From the NCBI GenBank assembly GCA_025997155.1, contig BNUF01000015.1, positions 1 to 24,780 of the forward strand: DNA of 24,780 nucleotides, given 5' to 3'. Positions 1-6,988 of the stretch are shown piece by piece (position 1 is the first letter of the stretch; every line of letters begins with the position of its first letter). The stretch comes from Clostridia bacterium (lineage in GTDB: Bacteria; Bacillota; Clostridia; Lachnospirales; WQUN01). The notes beneath the pieces were generated by a model. It worked only from the letters and a program-made list of their open reading frames with translations, made no database searches and had not been told where the DNA came from. Both the position numbers and the translations under genes were made by a program.

Positions 1-89
1 GACACTCGAACATCGAAACGACAAGGATATATACCAGACGCTCCGCCGAGGAACAACTCGGAATCGTCAACAAAGTGGTGACCTGGTGA
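1..89 (+). CDS. Tyrosine recombinase/integrase, C-terminal end (partial)
   Basis: Only the last 28 full codons are present; the frame starts at base 3 and ends at TGA 87-89. The translation opens HSNIETTRIYTRRSAEEQLG. This matches the end of the catalytic domain of tyrosine recombinases (XerC/XerD and phage-type integrases): the conserved GH pair (bases 1-2 fit the end of a Gly codon), then TTRIY with the catalytic tyrosine, codon 30-32, that attacks the DNA backbone. The family cuts and rejoins DNA at specific sites. Whether this is a Xer housekeeping enzyme or an element integrase cannot be told from the tail alone; TTRIYTR is common in both chromosomal and phage-type members. No other element genes are visible to the right. 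The identification rests on a short motif but the motif is specific. Confidence 0.7.
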   Translation, partial: HSNIETTRIYTRRSAEEQLGIVNKVVTW

Positions 90-107
90 CGTTCGGTGTG
101 GTAAAAT
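78..107 (+). promoter_or_regulatory. Possible promoter just after the recombinase gene
   Basis: A -10 TAAAAT at 102-107 is preceded by TGG (extended -10). A weak -35-like GTGACC lies at 78-83 with an 18-base spacer. A transcript would start near 114, run across the gene-poor stretch and end at the hairpin at 362-404. No good plus-strand ORF follows, so any product would be non-coding. The -35 is poor; confidence comes mainly from the 11-base motif TGTGGTAAAAT, which recurs twice elsewhere in the window in promoter settings. Confidence 0.3.
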
Positions 108-149
108 AGACAAAGAAGCGCATCACCTCGGATTGGAACGTGTCCTCAA

Positions 150-220
150 TAATAAAAGCAAAAGTCCCGCTCAAAGGGCGGTATGAGCGGGAACAAAATA
201 ATTGTGTGAGCATTATCGAC
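150..220 (-). ncRNA. Candidate small RNA of about 70 nt
   Basis: A good minus-strand promoter (-35 250-255, -10 227-232) would start transcription near 220. The hairpin at 165-192 with a T-rich tail would end it near 150. The product would be about 70 nt, with the terminator stem as its 3' half. It lies downstream of and antisense in direction to the recombinase gene. I recognise no known RNA family. The call is an inference from the promoter-terminator pair only. Confidence 0.25.
165..192 (-). terminator. Intrinsic terminator, minus strand
   Basis: The arms TCCCGCTCA (165-173) and TGAGCGGGA (184-192) are perfect 9-base complements around a 10-base loop. Read on the minus strand the stem is followed by CTTTTGCTTTTATT, a T-rich tail. 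On the plus strand there is no T-run. It would stop minus-strand transcripts coming from the promoters at 227-255 and 351-379. Confidence 0.6.
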
Positions 221-226
221 ATAGTT

Positions 227-255
227 ATTATAACATATTCCCGAAAAAACGTAAA
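227..255 (-). promoter_or_regulatory. Minus-strand promoter in the gene-poor stretch
   Basis: On the minus strand TTTACG (250-255) and a perfect TATAAT (227-232) are separated by 17 bases (233-249). No ORF with a ribosome site begins just downstream; the next signal is the terminator at 165-192. Confidence 0.5.
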
Positions 256-350
256 CTGAATCAAAAAGGTCATACGCGGCCGACAGGTTGAAGAGTATCC
301 CGCCATAAAGCTCCTCCGTTGTACAAAAATAATAGTTACAAGTCGGTCTG

Positions 351-379
351 ATTTTACCACAAAAAAGCACGGTTTTCAA
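351..379 (-). promoter_or_regulatory. Minus-strand promoter inside the glgB terminator
   Basis: On the minus strand TTGAAA (374-379), a 17-base spacer and TAAAAT (351-356) with TGG before it form a near-consensus extended -10 promoter. Its -35 lies in the loop-side half of the terminator stem at 362-404. A transcript would start near 344 and meet a GGAGG followed by ATG at 306. Confidence 0.45.
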
Positions 380-404
380 ACTTTTTTTGAAAACCGTGCT
401 TTTT
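362..404. terminator. Bidirectional intrinsic terminator after glgB
   Basis: A 19-base perfect inverted repeat (362-380 and 386-404) with a 5-base loop. The stem has a GC-rich centre (GCACGG/CCGTGC) flanked by A-tracts and T-tracts, so both strands read out as a stem followed by U residues. It starts 8 bases after the glgB stop and would end glgB transcription on the minus strand and any plus-strand transcript coming from the recombinase side. Confidence 0.9.
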
Positions 405-412
405 CTTTATAT

Positions 413-2629
413 TTAGATGTTTACTGGTTTTAAGAGAGAAACGCCAAGCGGAGGAATGTTCAGCTCTAAACTGTACGGTTTTCCGTCCCACGAGATTTCT
501 TCCGACCAAATCGGAGAGGTGTTCATAATGCCGCTGCCGCCGTAGATTGGGTTGTCGCTGTTCATAATTTCGCGGTATTCCGCCTTGCGAGTCGCGCCTA
601 TGCGGAAGTTGAGGTAAGCGACAGGCGTGAAGTTCGCCACAACGACGATATCTTCGCCCGGGTATTCGGCGCGGCGAACGAAAGCAAGGATACTGCGGTC
701 CGCGTCCCAATAGGTAATCCATTCAAAGCCGTCTTGGCTGAAGTCGTCGAACCAAAGGGCGCGTTCGTTGAGGTACAAGCCGTTGACGTGCTGAACGAAA
801 GTTTTGATTTGTCTGTGGTGTTCGTATTCGAGAAGGAACCAATCGAGCTGGCGTTCCTCGCTCCACTCGTCAAATTGCCCGAATTCAGAACCCATAAACA
901 GGAGGCTTTTGCCTGGGTGAGCAAGCATAAACCCGACGGTAAGGCGGAGGTTTGCGCATTTCTGCCAAAGGTCGCCCGGCATTTTGTTGATGAGTGAGCG
1001 TTTGCCGTGAACAACCTCGTCGTGGGAGAGTACGAGTATAAAGTTCTCCGTATACGCGTACACCATGCTGAACGTAAGCGTTCCGTGGTGATAGCGGCGG
1101 TGTACGGGTTCTTTTTGGATATAGTGGAGGTAGTCGTTCATCCAGCCCATATTCCATTTGAAGTTGAAACCGAGAGTAGACTGGTTCACGTCGGGAGGAA
1201 GCGTCACGCCGCCCCACGCGGTGGATTCTTCCGCAATCATAAGGGTTTGCGGGTGTTTGCTTAGCACAATGGAGTTCATATGGCGCATAAACTCAACGGC
1301 GCGGAAGTTCTCTTTGCCGCCGTATTCGTTCGGAACCCATTGACCGTCGCGTTTGCCGTAGTCAAGGTAGAGCATCGACGCAACCGCGTCAACGCGCAAG
1401 CCGTCCACGTGATATTTTTCAATCCAGAAAATCGCGTTCGCTATGAGGAAGTTCTTAACCTCGCTCCGCCCGTAGTTGAAGATTTTTGTACCCCAGTCGG
1501 GGTGTTCGCCCTGACGCGGGTCTTCATGCTCGTATAAAGCGCTTCCGTCAAAGTTGGAAAGTCCGTGCGCGTCCTTTGGGAAATGGGCGGGAACCCAGTC
1601 GAGGATTACGCCGATGCCCGCTTGGTGGCACTTGTCCACAAAATACATAAACTCGTCGGGCGAGCCGTAGCGGCTTGTCGGAGCGTAGTACCCCGTCACC
1701 TGATATCCCCACGAGCCGTCAAAGGGGTGTTCCTCAACGGGCATAAGTTCGATATAGTTGTAGTTCATATCTTTTACATAGGGAATGAGTTCCTCGGCGA
1801 GTTCGAGATACGAATAGTAGCGGTATCCGTCGTCCTCTTTGCGTTTCCACGAGCCGAAGTGGACTTCATAGATGTTTATCGGGGATTTGTATATATTGGA
1901 CTGGCTGCGGTTTTTGTACCATTCATCGTCGCTCCATTTGTACTTGTTGAGGTCGTAAATAAGCCCCGACGAACTCGGGCGAAGTTCAAAGAAATTTCCG
2001 TAGGGGTCGCTCTTTTGGATAACAAGCCCCGAACCTGTTTTGATTTCGTATTTGTAGTGGTCACACTGACATAACCCAGGCACAAAAAGTTCCCAGATAC
2101 CCGAACTTTGACGGATACGCATCTGGTTGCGGCGACCGTCCCACGAGTTGAACGAGCCGATAACGCTGACGCGTCTCGCGTTTGGAGCCCAAACGGCGAA
2201 CAGCACGCCCTCAACGCCGTTTACAGTCTCAAAATGCGCGCCCAGTTTCTCATAGATTTGGTAGTGGTTGCCCTCTCCGAAGAGCTGCAGGTCAAAGTCG
2301 CCCAGAACGGGCGGGAACGAGTACGGGTCGTATGTAACCCATTCGTTGCCGTCGTGCCACGTAATCTTCAATTTATACTTAAACCATTTTTCGCGCGGAA
2401 TTATAACCTCGAAAAAACCGTCCACATGCACAAGGTCCGCATCATATGTCTTTTTTTCGTCCGCGTCGTCAATCACGGTGACCGACTTAGCCTGAGGAAT
2501 AAAGGCGCGGACGGCAAGCGCGGGCTTGTTGCGTACGCTGATTTCGTGCATACCCAAGATGTGGTGCGGGTCGGCGTACTGGGAATTGATAATATCCATC
2601 AGTTCCACCATATCAACAGTAGAAACCAT
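413..2629 (-). CDS. glgB: 1,4-alpha-glucan branching enzyme
   Basis: Makes the alpha-1,6 branches of glycogen by cutting an alpha-1,4 glucan chain and moving it to a 6-hydroxyl; cytoplasmic. The 738-residue product has an N-terminal early-set module (about 18-110), a CBM48 module (about 125-220, with AVWAPNARRVSVIGSFNSWD) and a GH13 barrel. Catalytic residues are visible: the nucleophile Asp in GLRVDAVAS (about 414), the acid/base Glu in LMIAEEST (about 467) and the transition-state Asp in LSHDEVVHG (about 537). A C-terminal beta domain ends the protein. Start: ATG 2629 has AAGGAG 9 bases upstream; the in-frame TTG at 2635 is only 3 bases from it and is less likely. It has its own promoter and a terminator after it. 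No other glycogen genes are in the window. Length is at the long end of the family, as expected with both N-terminal modules. Confidence 0.96.
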   Translation of the reverse strand: MVSTVDMVELMDIINSQYADPHHILGMHEISVRNKPALAVRAFIPQAKSVTVIDDADEKKTYDADLVHVDGFFEVIIPREKWFKYKLKITWHDGNEWVTYDPYSFPPVLGDFDLQLFGEGNHYQIYEKLGAHFETVNGVEGVLFAVWAPNARRVSVIGSFNSWDGRRNQMRIRQSSGIWELFVPGLCQCDHYKYEIKTGSGLVIQKSDPYGNFFELRPSSSGLIYDLNKYKWSDDEWYKNRSQSNIYKSPINIYEVHFGSWKRKEDDGYRYYSYLELAEELIPYVKDMNYNYIELMPVEEHPFDGSWGYQVTGYYAPTSRYGSPDEFMYFVDKCHQAGIGVILDWVPAHFPKDAHGLSNFDGSALYEHEDPRQGEHPDWGTKIFNYGRSEVKNFLIANAIFWIEKYHVDGLRVDAVASMLYLDYGKRDGQWVPNEYGGKENFRAVEFMRHMNSIVLSKHPQTLMIAEESTAWGGVTLPPDVNQSTLGFNFKWNMGWMNDYLHYIQKEPVHRRYHHGTLTFSMVYAYTENFILVLSHDEVVHGKRSLINKMPGDLWQKCANLRLTVGFMLAHPGKSLLFMGSEFGQFDEWSEERQLDWFLLEYEHHRQIKTFVQHVNGLYLNERALWFDDFSQDGFEWITYWDADRSILAFVRRAEYPGEDIVVVANFTPVAYLNFRIGATRKAEYREIMNSDNPIYGGSGIMNTSPIWSEEISWDGKPYSLELNIPPLGVSLLKPVNI

Positions 2630-2638
2630 AAACAAACA

Positions 2639-2644
2639 CTCCTT
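2639..2644 (-). promoter_or_regulatory. glgB ribosome binding site (decides the start)
   Basis: AAGGAG on the minus strand lies 9 bases before ATG 2629 but only 3 bases before the alternative in-frame TTG 2635. The spacing favours ATG. Confidence 0.75.
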
Positions 2645-2702
2645 CGTTGGAGTTTTTTCGAGAAAAACCCCGTATATTTTCGTACAAGATACTGTTATAT
2701 AA

Positions 2703-2732
2703 ATAATACCATACTGTTGTGGGTTTATGCAA
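2703..2732 (-). promoter_or_regulatory. glgB promoter
   Basis: On the minus strand TTGCAT (2727-2732), an 18-base spacer and TATTAT (2703-2708) with an extended TATGG just before the -10. Transcription would start near 2696, giving a leader of about 67 nt. It lies within 10 bases of the rpe stop codon. No terminator separates rpe from it, so read-through from the upstream operon into glgB is also possible. Confidence 0.65.
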
Positions 2733-2741
2733 CATAAATTT

Positions 2742-3419
2742 TTATTCGGCTAACGCGCCCGCGAAAATTTGCCGAAATTCCTTGACAGCTCCGCAAACGG
2801 AGTCCGCGCCGAATACGGACGAGCCGCACACGACTATATCCGCGCCCGCGTTTATTATGTCGCGGACGTTTTTGGCGGTGATTCCGCCGTCCATTTCGAT
2901 TTGGGTTTTGAGATTGTTTTGGCTGATGTAGTTTTTGATTTGCTCGGCGCGTTTTAAGGATTGGGGCAGAAACTTCTGCCCGCCGAAACCCGGGTTTACG
3001 GACATAACGAGAACCATATCCACCGCGTCAAGGTACGGCACGACGTCCTTGATAGAAGTCCACGGGTTTATGGTGATTGCGGGGGATTTGCCGTGTTCGC
3101 GTATGACGGAAGCTATTTCGCGGGGGTCGCCCGCCGCCTCGAGGTGGAAATTCACGATATCCGCCCCCGCGTCCGCGAATTGCCCTACATACTGGGACGG
3201 GTGGATAATCATAAGGTGTACGTCCACCACCGCGTCCGTCGCGGCGCGGACGGCGCGGACTATCGGAAGTCCGAAGGTGATGTTGTCGACGAAAACTCCG
3301 TCCATCACGTCCACGTGTATGTACTCCACCCCGGCGGAGACGGCTTCTTTCACGGATTGCCCAATAGACGCTATGTCGGCTGACAGTATAGACGCGGCTA
3401 ATTTACAAATAACGCTCAC
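2742..3419 (-). CDS. rpe: Ribulose-phosphate 3-epimerase
   Basis: Interconverts D-ribulose 5-phosphate and D-xylulose 5-phosphate in the pentose phosphate pathway; a cytoplasmic TIM barrel. The 225-residue length is typical. Metal-binding and catalytic residues are in place: His35 and Asp37 in HVDVMDG, His68 in VDVHLMI, and Asp177 in EMDGGI. The phosphate-binding GGI and CGSS segments are present near the C-terminus. The start is GTG 3419, which overlaps the rsgA stop by 4 bases (GTGA), so it is probably translationally coupled and last in the operon. The order rsgA-rpe after a PP2C/PASTA kinase pair is usual in Firmicutes. A thiamine pyrophosphokinase gene, often next in this cluster, is absent. 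Confidence 0.97.
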   Translation of the reverse strand: MSVICKLAASILSADIASIGQSVKEAVSAGVEYIHVDVMDGVFVDNITFGLPIVRAVRAATDAVVDVHLMIIHPSQYVGQFADAGADIVNFHLEAAGDPREIASVIREHGKSPAITINPWTSIKDVVPYLDAVDMVLVMSVNPGFGGQKFLPQSLKRAEQIKNYISQNNLKTQIEMDGGITAKNVRDIINAGADIVVCGSSVFGADSVCGAVKEFRQIFAGALAE

Positions 3420-4231
3420 CCTTTCAAAACAAATTTAACATAGTTCTTGTATCGGCTTTGCGGGATTTCATAGCCGACATGGTTTTTGACGCCGCAATTC
3501 GTTTCGTTTATGTGCAGGCAGTCCCTGAATTGGCAATCCCCGAGAAACGCCGCGAACTCGATAAACAATCTGTCCATATCGCGGATTTCCGCCCCAAACT
3601 CAAGGGACGAAAACCCGGGAGTGTCGAATATAAAGGTGTCGTTTCCGAGGTCAAGCAGTTCCGTGTGGCGCGTGGTATGCCGCCCGCGTCCCGTCCTCCC
3701 GAGTTCGCCCGTCTCCATACTAAGACTGTTCGTAAGCAAATTTATAATACTTGATTTGCCGACTCCCGAATTTCCCGTAAACACGGCGGATTTCCCGCGT
3801 ATAAACTCGCGCAGTTCCTCCGTCCCGCTCCCGCTTACCGCACTCACCCTAAGCACCTTGTACCCGACTTTTGTATATATATCATATATTTTGTCATAAT
3901 CTTCCATAATGTCGGTTTTCGTAAGGCAAAGCGCAAGTGAAACGCCCGCCGCCTCCGACAGTATTATATACTTATCCACAAGCTCCAAGTCGATGTTATC
4001 CCCGAATAATGTCAGGAGAACAACGTCAATGTTTGCAACGGCGGGACGCAAAATCTCGTTCTTTCGCGGAAAAATCTCCGTAATCGTCTCCCCGTCTACC
4101 GCGCAAAAATCCCCGATAAGCGGCTTAATCCCGCGTTTCCTGAAAATCCCCTTAGGTTTGGCAAGAACATAGCCGTCAAGGGTACGCACGGTATAAAGCC
4201 CGCCAATGCCTTTCACAATCCGCCCGTTCAT
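3416..4231 (-). CDS. rsgA: Ribosome small subunit-dependent GTPase A
   Basis: A circularly permuted GTPase that checks and releases assembly of the 30S subunit. Motif order shows the permutation: an N-terminal OB-fold (about 1-65), then G4 (TKTD, about 104-107), G5 (RVSAVSGSG), G1/P-loop GNSGVGKSS (about 153-161), and G3 DTPGF. A C-terminal zinc knuckle follows with Cys-x4-Cys-x-His-x5-Cys (CQFRDCLHINETNC). At 271 residues it is slightly shorter than most members. ATG 4231 overlaps the prkC stop by 4 bases (ATGA), and its own stop overlaps rpe. In Bacillus subtilis the homologue (CpgA/YloQ) is a phosphorylation substrate of PrkC and PrpC, so the neighbouring kinase and phosphatase are likely regulators here too (inference). 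Confidence 0.96.
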   Translation of the reverse strand: MNGRIVKGIGGLYTVRTLDGYVLAKPKGIFRKRGIKPLIGDFCAVDGETITEIFPRKNEILRPAVANIDVVLLTLFGDNIDLELVDKYIILSEAAGVSLALCLTKTDIMEDYDKIYDIYTKVGYKVLRVSAVSGSGTEELREFIRGKSAVFTGNSGVGKSSIINLLTNSLSMETGELGRTGRGRHTTRHTELLDLGNDTFIFDTPGFSSLEFGAEIRDMDRLFIEFAAFLGDCQFRDCLHINETNCGVKNHVGYEIPQSRYKNYVKFVLKG

Positions 4232-6219
4232 AGATTGTCAAAATCGACTTCCTGACTTCCCTGTAATTTCCATTTGTCCCCGCTTCGTATAGAGAAAATA
4301 AACTCCGCCTTCCCCGTCCCCGAAACTTCAATCGTCAGCGGGAAATCGGATTTCGCCACGGTGTCCCGCGCAACCACGGTCGCCGTCGCGTTTTCGTCGG
4401 AGGGGTAGCGTACAAGGCGGTATTCCACCGTGTCGCCCGCGTCCGAAAGGCTGATTGGCTTAAGCGTGATTTTTGTGGTTTTCATATCGCCCGTGTTTTG
4501 CGGGGGAACGCCGCCTTTGCCCGAACTCACCGTAAGCCCCACGGCGGTTGAGGACGCGGCGACGCGGTTGCCCGACGGCACGGACTGCTCTATTACAACG
4601 CCCTCGTCATACTCGTCGCTTTTCTCATACGATATATTCCCGATTTGAAATCCCTGACTCCGCAAAATCTCCTTTGCCTCGTCCTCCGTTTTCCCGCTAA
4701 GTTCAGGAACAACGGTAATCGGAAGTTCAGGCCCGTTACTCACATAAACCGTAAGCAAACTCCCTACAGCCACCCGCGTGTCCCTCACGGGGTCTTGCCG
4801 CACGATTACGTCAATCGGGGTATTGCTGTCATATATATGCTCAACCTTAACGTTAAGCGGGATTTCCTTAAAAATACCCTCAAGTTCGTCCACCGTCCGC
4901 GACGTTAAATCGGGAACGGCGACAAGCTCCTCGCCGTCGCTCACGATTACAAGCACGTTCTCGTCATTGTAAAACTCCTGCCCCACGGGCGTGAACTGCT
5001 CGAGTATCGTCCCCTCTGGTTTGTCGCTGTATCTGTGGTCGGTCTGCGAAACTCCGAGTCCGATTTCATCGCCCGTTCTTTTAGCATCTTCGATATTCAT
5101 TCCGACAAGATTCGGCACGTTCCCGATTGGGCGGTTCTTCCCGCCGTATATATGAATCACAAACGCCAAAATAATCCCGATAATGGCGACTGACGTTAAA
5201 ATCGCGGCGACAATAACCTTTTTTTCGGAAGCGGCGTCTTCGTCCTCATAATAATCCTCTTCCTCTTCCTCTTTTTCGTCTTCGTCTTCAAGCAACGCCT
5301 TAGCCCTCCGTCGTATCTCCGCCATTTCATCGTCCGTAAAACGCGCCGTCGGCTCTTTCGCCTCTTCCTCCTCGTCCACAAAATCGCCTGTTTCGTTGGT
5401 GATAGCGCGTTTGAGGTCGCCGCTCATATCCTCCATTGTCTGATATCTTTTTGAGGAAAGTTTTTCGGTGGCTTTTTGAATTATTTTAATGATACTCTCC
5501 GAAACGTCAGGGTTAAGTTCCCTGATGCCCGGCAAGGGGTCGTTTATATGCTGCATCGCAATCGAAACAGAGGTGTCCCCCTCGAAAGGAAGCGTCCCCG
5601 TCGACATTTCAAACATAACGATACCCAAAGAATATATATCACTCTTATTGTCGGTATATCTCCCCTGCGCCTGCTCGGGCGAAAAATAATGCACCGACCC
5701 CATAGTGTTAGACGACGCAATCTGCGTCGTGTCCGACGCGACACGCGCAATCCCGAAATCCGTAATCTTCACGTTGCCCTCTGTCGTGATAAGAACGTTC
5801 TGCGGTTTCACGTCCCTATGCACTATCTGATTCTTGTGCGCGTGCTCGAGCGCGGTCGCAATCTGTATCGCCACGCCCAAAGTCTCCGCGTTCGTAAACG
5901 GAGCTCGCTTTCTTATCATATCCTTAAGCGTAAGTCCGTCTATATACTCCATTACTATATAATTCACGCCGTCCGCCGCGCCCACGTCGTACACGTTCAC
6001 AAGGTTCTGGTGCGAAACCTGCGCCGCCGCCCGCGCCTCCTTGTGAAATCTCTTTATATAGTCGTCGTCGTTCTCATATTCCTCGCGCATCACCTTAAAC
6101 GTGACGATTCTGTTGAGATTTCGGTCGAGCGCCTTGTAGACGACCGCCATTCCGCCCTGCCCGATTTTTTTCTCGATTAGGTAGCGTTCCGCTATTATAT
6201 CACCCTCGTTAAGCAACAT
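4228..6219 (-). CDS. prkC: Membrane Ser/Thr protein kinase with PASTA domains
   Basis: A Hanks-type kinase that phosphorylates cytoplasmic targets in response to cell-wall ligands bound outside. Cytoplasmic kinase domain, about 12-272: glycine loop GQGGMAVVY, ATP-binding Lys42 in TFKVM (more usually VAIK), Glu61, catalytic HRDVKPQN with Asp136, and DFG with Asp154. A strongly acidic linker (about 280-333) leads to one membrane helix (about 335-357). Three extracellular PASTA repeats follow (about 366-428, 432-495, 502-566), then a further domain of about 90 residues of unknown role. PASTA domains in this family bind muropeptides or lipid II. It starts 15 bases after the phosphatase gene and overlaps rsgA by 4 bases. 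Family membership is certain; the in vivo ligand is not known from sequence. Confidence 0.96.
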   Translation of the reverse strand: MLLNEGDIIAERYLIEKKIGQGGMAVVYKALDRNLNRIVTFKVMREEYENDDDYIKRFHKEARAAAQVSHQNLVNVYDVGAADGVNYIVMEYIDGLTLKDMIRKRAPFTNAETLGVAIQIATALEHAHKNQIVHRDVKPQNVLITTEGNVKITDFGIARVASDTTQIASSNTMGSVHYFSPEQAQGRYTDNKSDIYSLGIVMFEMSTGTLPFEGDTSVSIAMQHINDPLPGIRELNPDVSESIIKIIQKATEKLSSKRYQTMEDMSGDLKRAITNETGDFVDEEEEAKEPTARFTDDEMAEIRRRAKALLEDEDEKEEEEEDYYEDEDAASEKKVIVAAILTSVAIIGIILAFVIHIYGGKNRPIGNVPNLVGMNIEDAKRTGDEIGLGVSQTDHRYSDKPEGTILEQFTPVGQEFYNDENVLVIVSDGEELVAVPDLTSRTVDELEGIFKEIPLNVKVEHIYDSNTPIDVIVRQDPVRDTRVAVGSLLTVYVSNGPELPITVVPELSGKTEDEAKEILRSQGFQIGNISYEKSDEYDEGVVIEQSVPSGNRVAASSTAVGLTVSSGKGGVPPQNTGDMKTTKITLKPISLSDAGDTVEYRLVRYPSDENATATVVARDTVAKSDFPLTIEVSGTGKAEFIFSIRSGDKWKLQGSQEVDFDNL

Positions 6220-6234
6220 TCAAAACACCCGCCC

Positions 6235-6960
6235 TCAAATATCAAAAACTATAACTGTACAGTTATCCGCCCCGCCGTTTTCAAGCGCCTCGTCGATAAG
6301 GCGGCGTACAACCTCCGCGTTATTCTCCGACTCGGACGCTATTTTTGAAAAAAACGGAGGCGCAACCATATTCGACAAGCCGTCGCTGCACAAAAGCACT
6401 TTTGTGCCTGAGGCAAGTTCCGCAATGTATCCGTCCGCCTGTACGTATCTTTCAACGCCCAACGCCCTTGTGAGCATATGCCTTTGCGGGTGCGCCCGCG
6501 CCTGCTCAAGGGACAGCTGCCCGTTTTTTACCATTTCGTTGATAAAACTGTGGTCGCTGGTCAGCTGTACCGCGTCGTCTGGGTTCACCGCGTAAATGCG
6601 CGAATCCCCGATATGCGCTATATACAATTTGTTTCCGTCAAGGGAACACGCCGAGAGAGTCGTCCCCATTCCCTCGTATTCCTCGCCCGTCAGCGACATT
6701 TCATACACGGCGCGGTTCGCGAACACTATCGCCCCCACAAGCCTATCCATAATCCCCTCGTCCGAGGGTTCCTCCAAAAGATACTCCCGAAAGAACTCGA
6801 TAGCTTTGCTGCTCGCGACCTCGCCGCACTTGTGACCGCCCATTCCGTCCGCTACGATATAGAGGTTCGGCAGCCCCGCGACTGGCTCGTCGCTGTAAAA
6901 AAAACTGTCCTCGTTGTTCTCTCGAACCTTGCCTACGTTTGTGTCACCGAATACGTTCAT
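6235..6960 (-). CDS. prpC: PP2C-family protein phosphatase
   Basis: A metal-dependent Ser/Thr phosphatase (PrpC/Stp type) that reverses phosphorylation by the neighbouring PASTA kinase. All PP2C motifs are visible in 241 residues, a normal length: NNEDS (Asp18), VADGMGGH (Asp38-Gly39), GMGTT (98-100), HIGDSRIY (116-123), TSDHS (134-138), CSDGLSN (Asp193) and GGADNCT (Asp232). The four metal-binding acidic residues are intact, so the enzyme should be active. It is cytoplasmic with no membrane segment. It lies between rlmN and prkC in one operon, and the phosphatase-before-kinase order is standard in Firmicutes. Confidence 0.97.
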   Translation of the reverse strand: MNVFGDTNVGKVRENNEDSFFYSDEPVAGLPNLYIVADGMGGHKCGEVASSKAIEFFREYLLEEPSDEGIMDRLVGAIVFANRAVYEMSLTGEEYEGMGTTLSACSLDGNKLYIAHIGDSRIYAVNPDDAVQLTSDHSFINEMVKNGQLSLEQARAHPQRHMLTRALGVERYVQADGYIAELASGTKVLLCSDGLSNMVAPPFFSKIASESENNAEVVRRLIDEALENGGADNCTVIVFDI

Positions 6961-6988
6961 AACTCACCTTTTTATCTATTCTTATTTC

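Larger units (their letters stand above)
90..412. other. Gene-poor stretch with opposing promoter and terminator signals
   Basis: About 320 bases between the recombinase stop and glgB. I see no convincing protein gene. The stretch holds a weak plus-strand promoter (78-107), two minus-strand promoters (227-255 and 351-379), a minus-oriented terminator (165-192) and a bidirectional terminator (362-404). A minus-strand reading frame starts at ATG 306 with a good GGAGG upstream and would give 79 residues to a stop at 67-69. The 165-192 terminator lies inside it, so it is doubtful as a protein gene. The layout better fits short non-coding transcripts or decayed sequence at the edge of an element. 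Confidence 0.6.

Noticed and set aside
67..306. Minus-strand frame of 79 residues starting at ATG 306 with a GGAGG site and a partly hydrophobic N-terminus, possibly a type I toxin
   Set aside because: A good minus-strand terminator (165-192) lies inside the frame, the product is longer and less hydrophobic than such toxins, and the second half looks like random coding. Kept only as part of the non-coding finding.
2638..2660. Possible plus-strand terminator: ACTCC/GGAGT hairpin followed by six T
   Set aside because: Only a 5-pair stem, and it overlaps the glgB ribosome site on the other strand. No plus-strand transcript is expected there.
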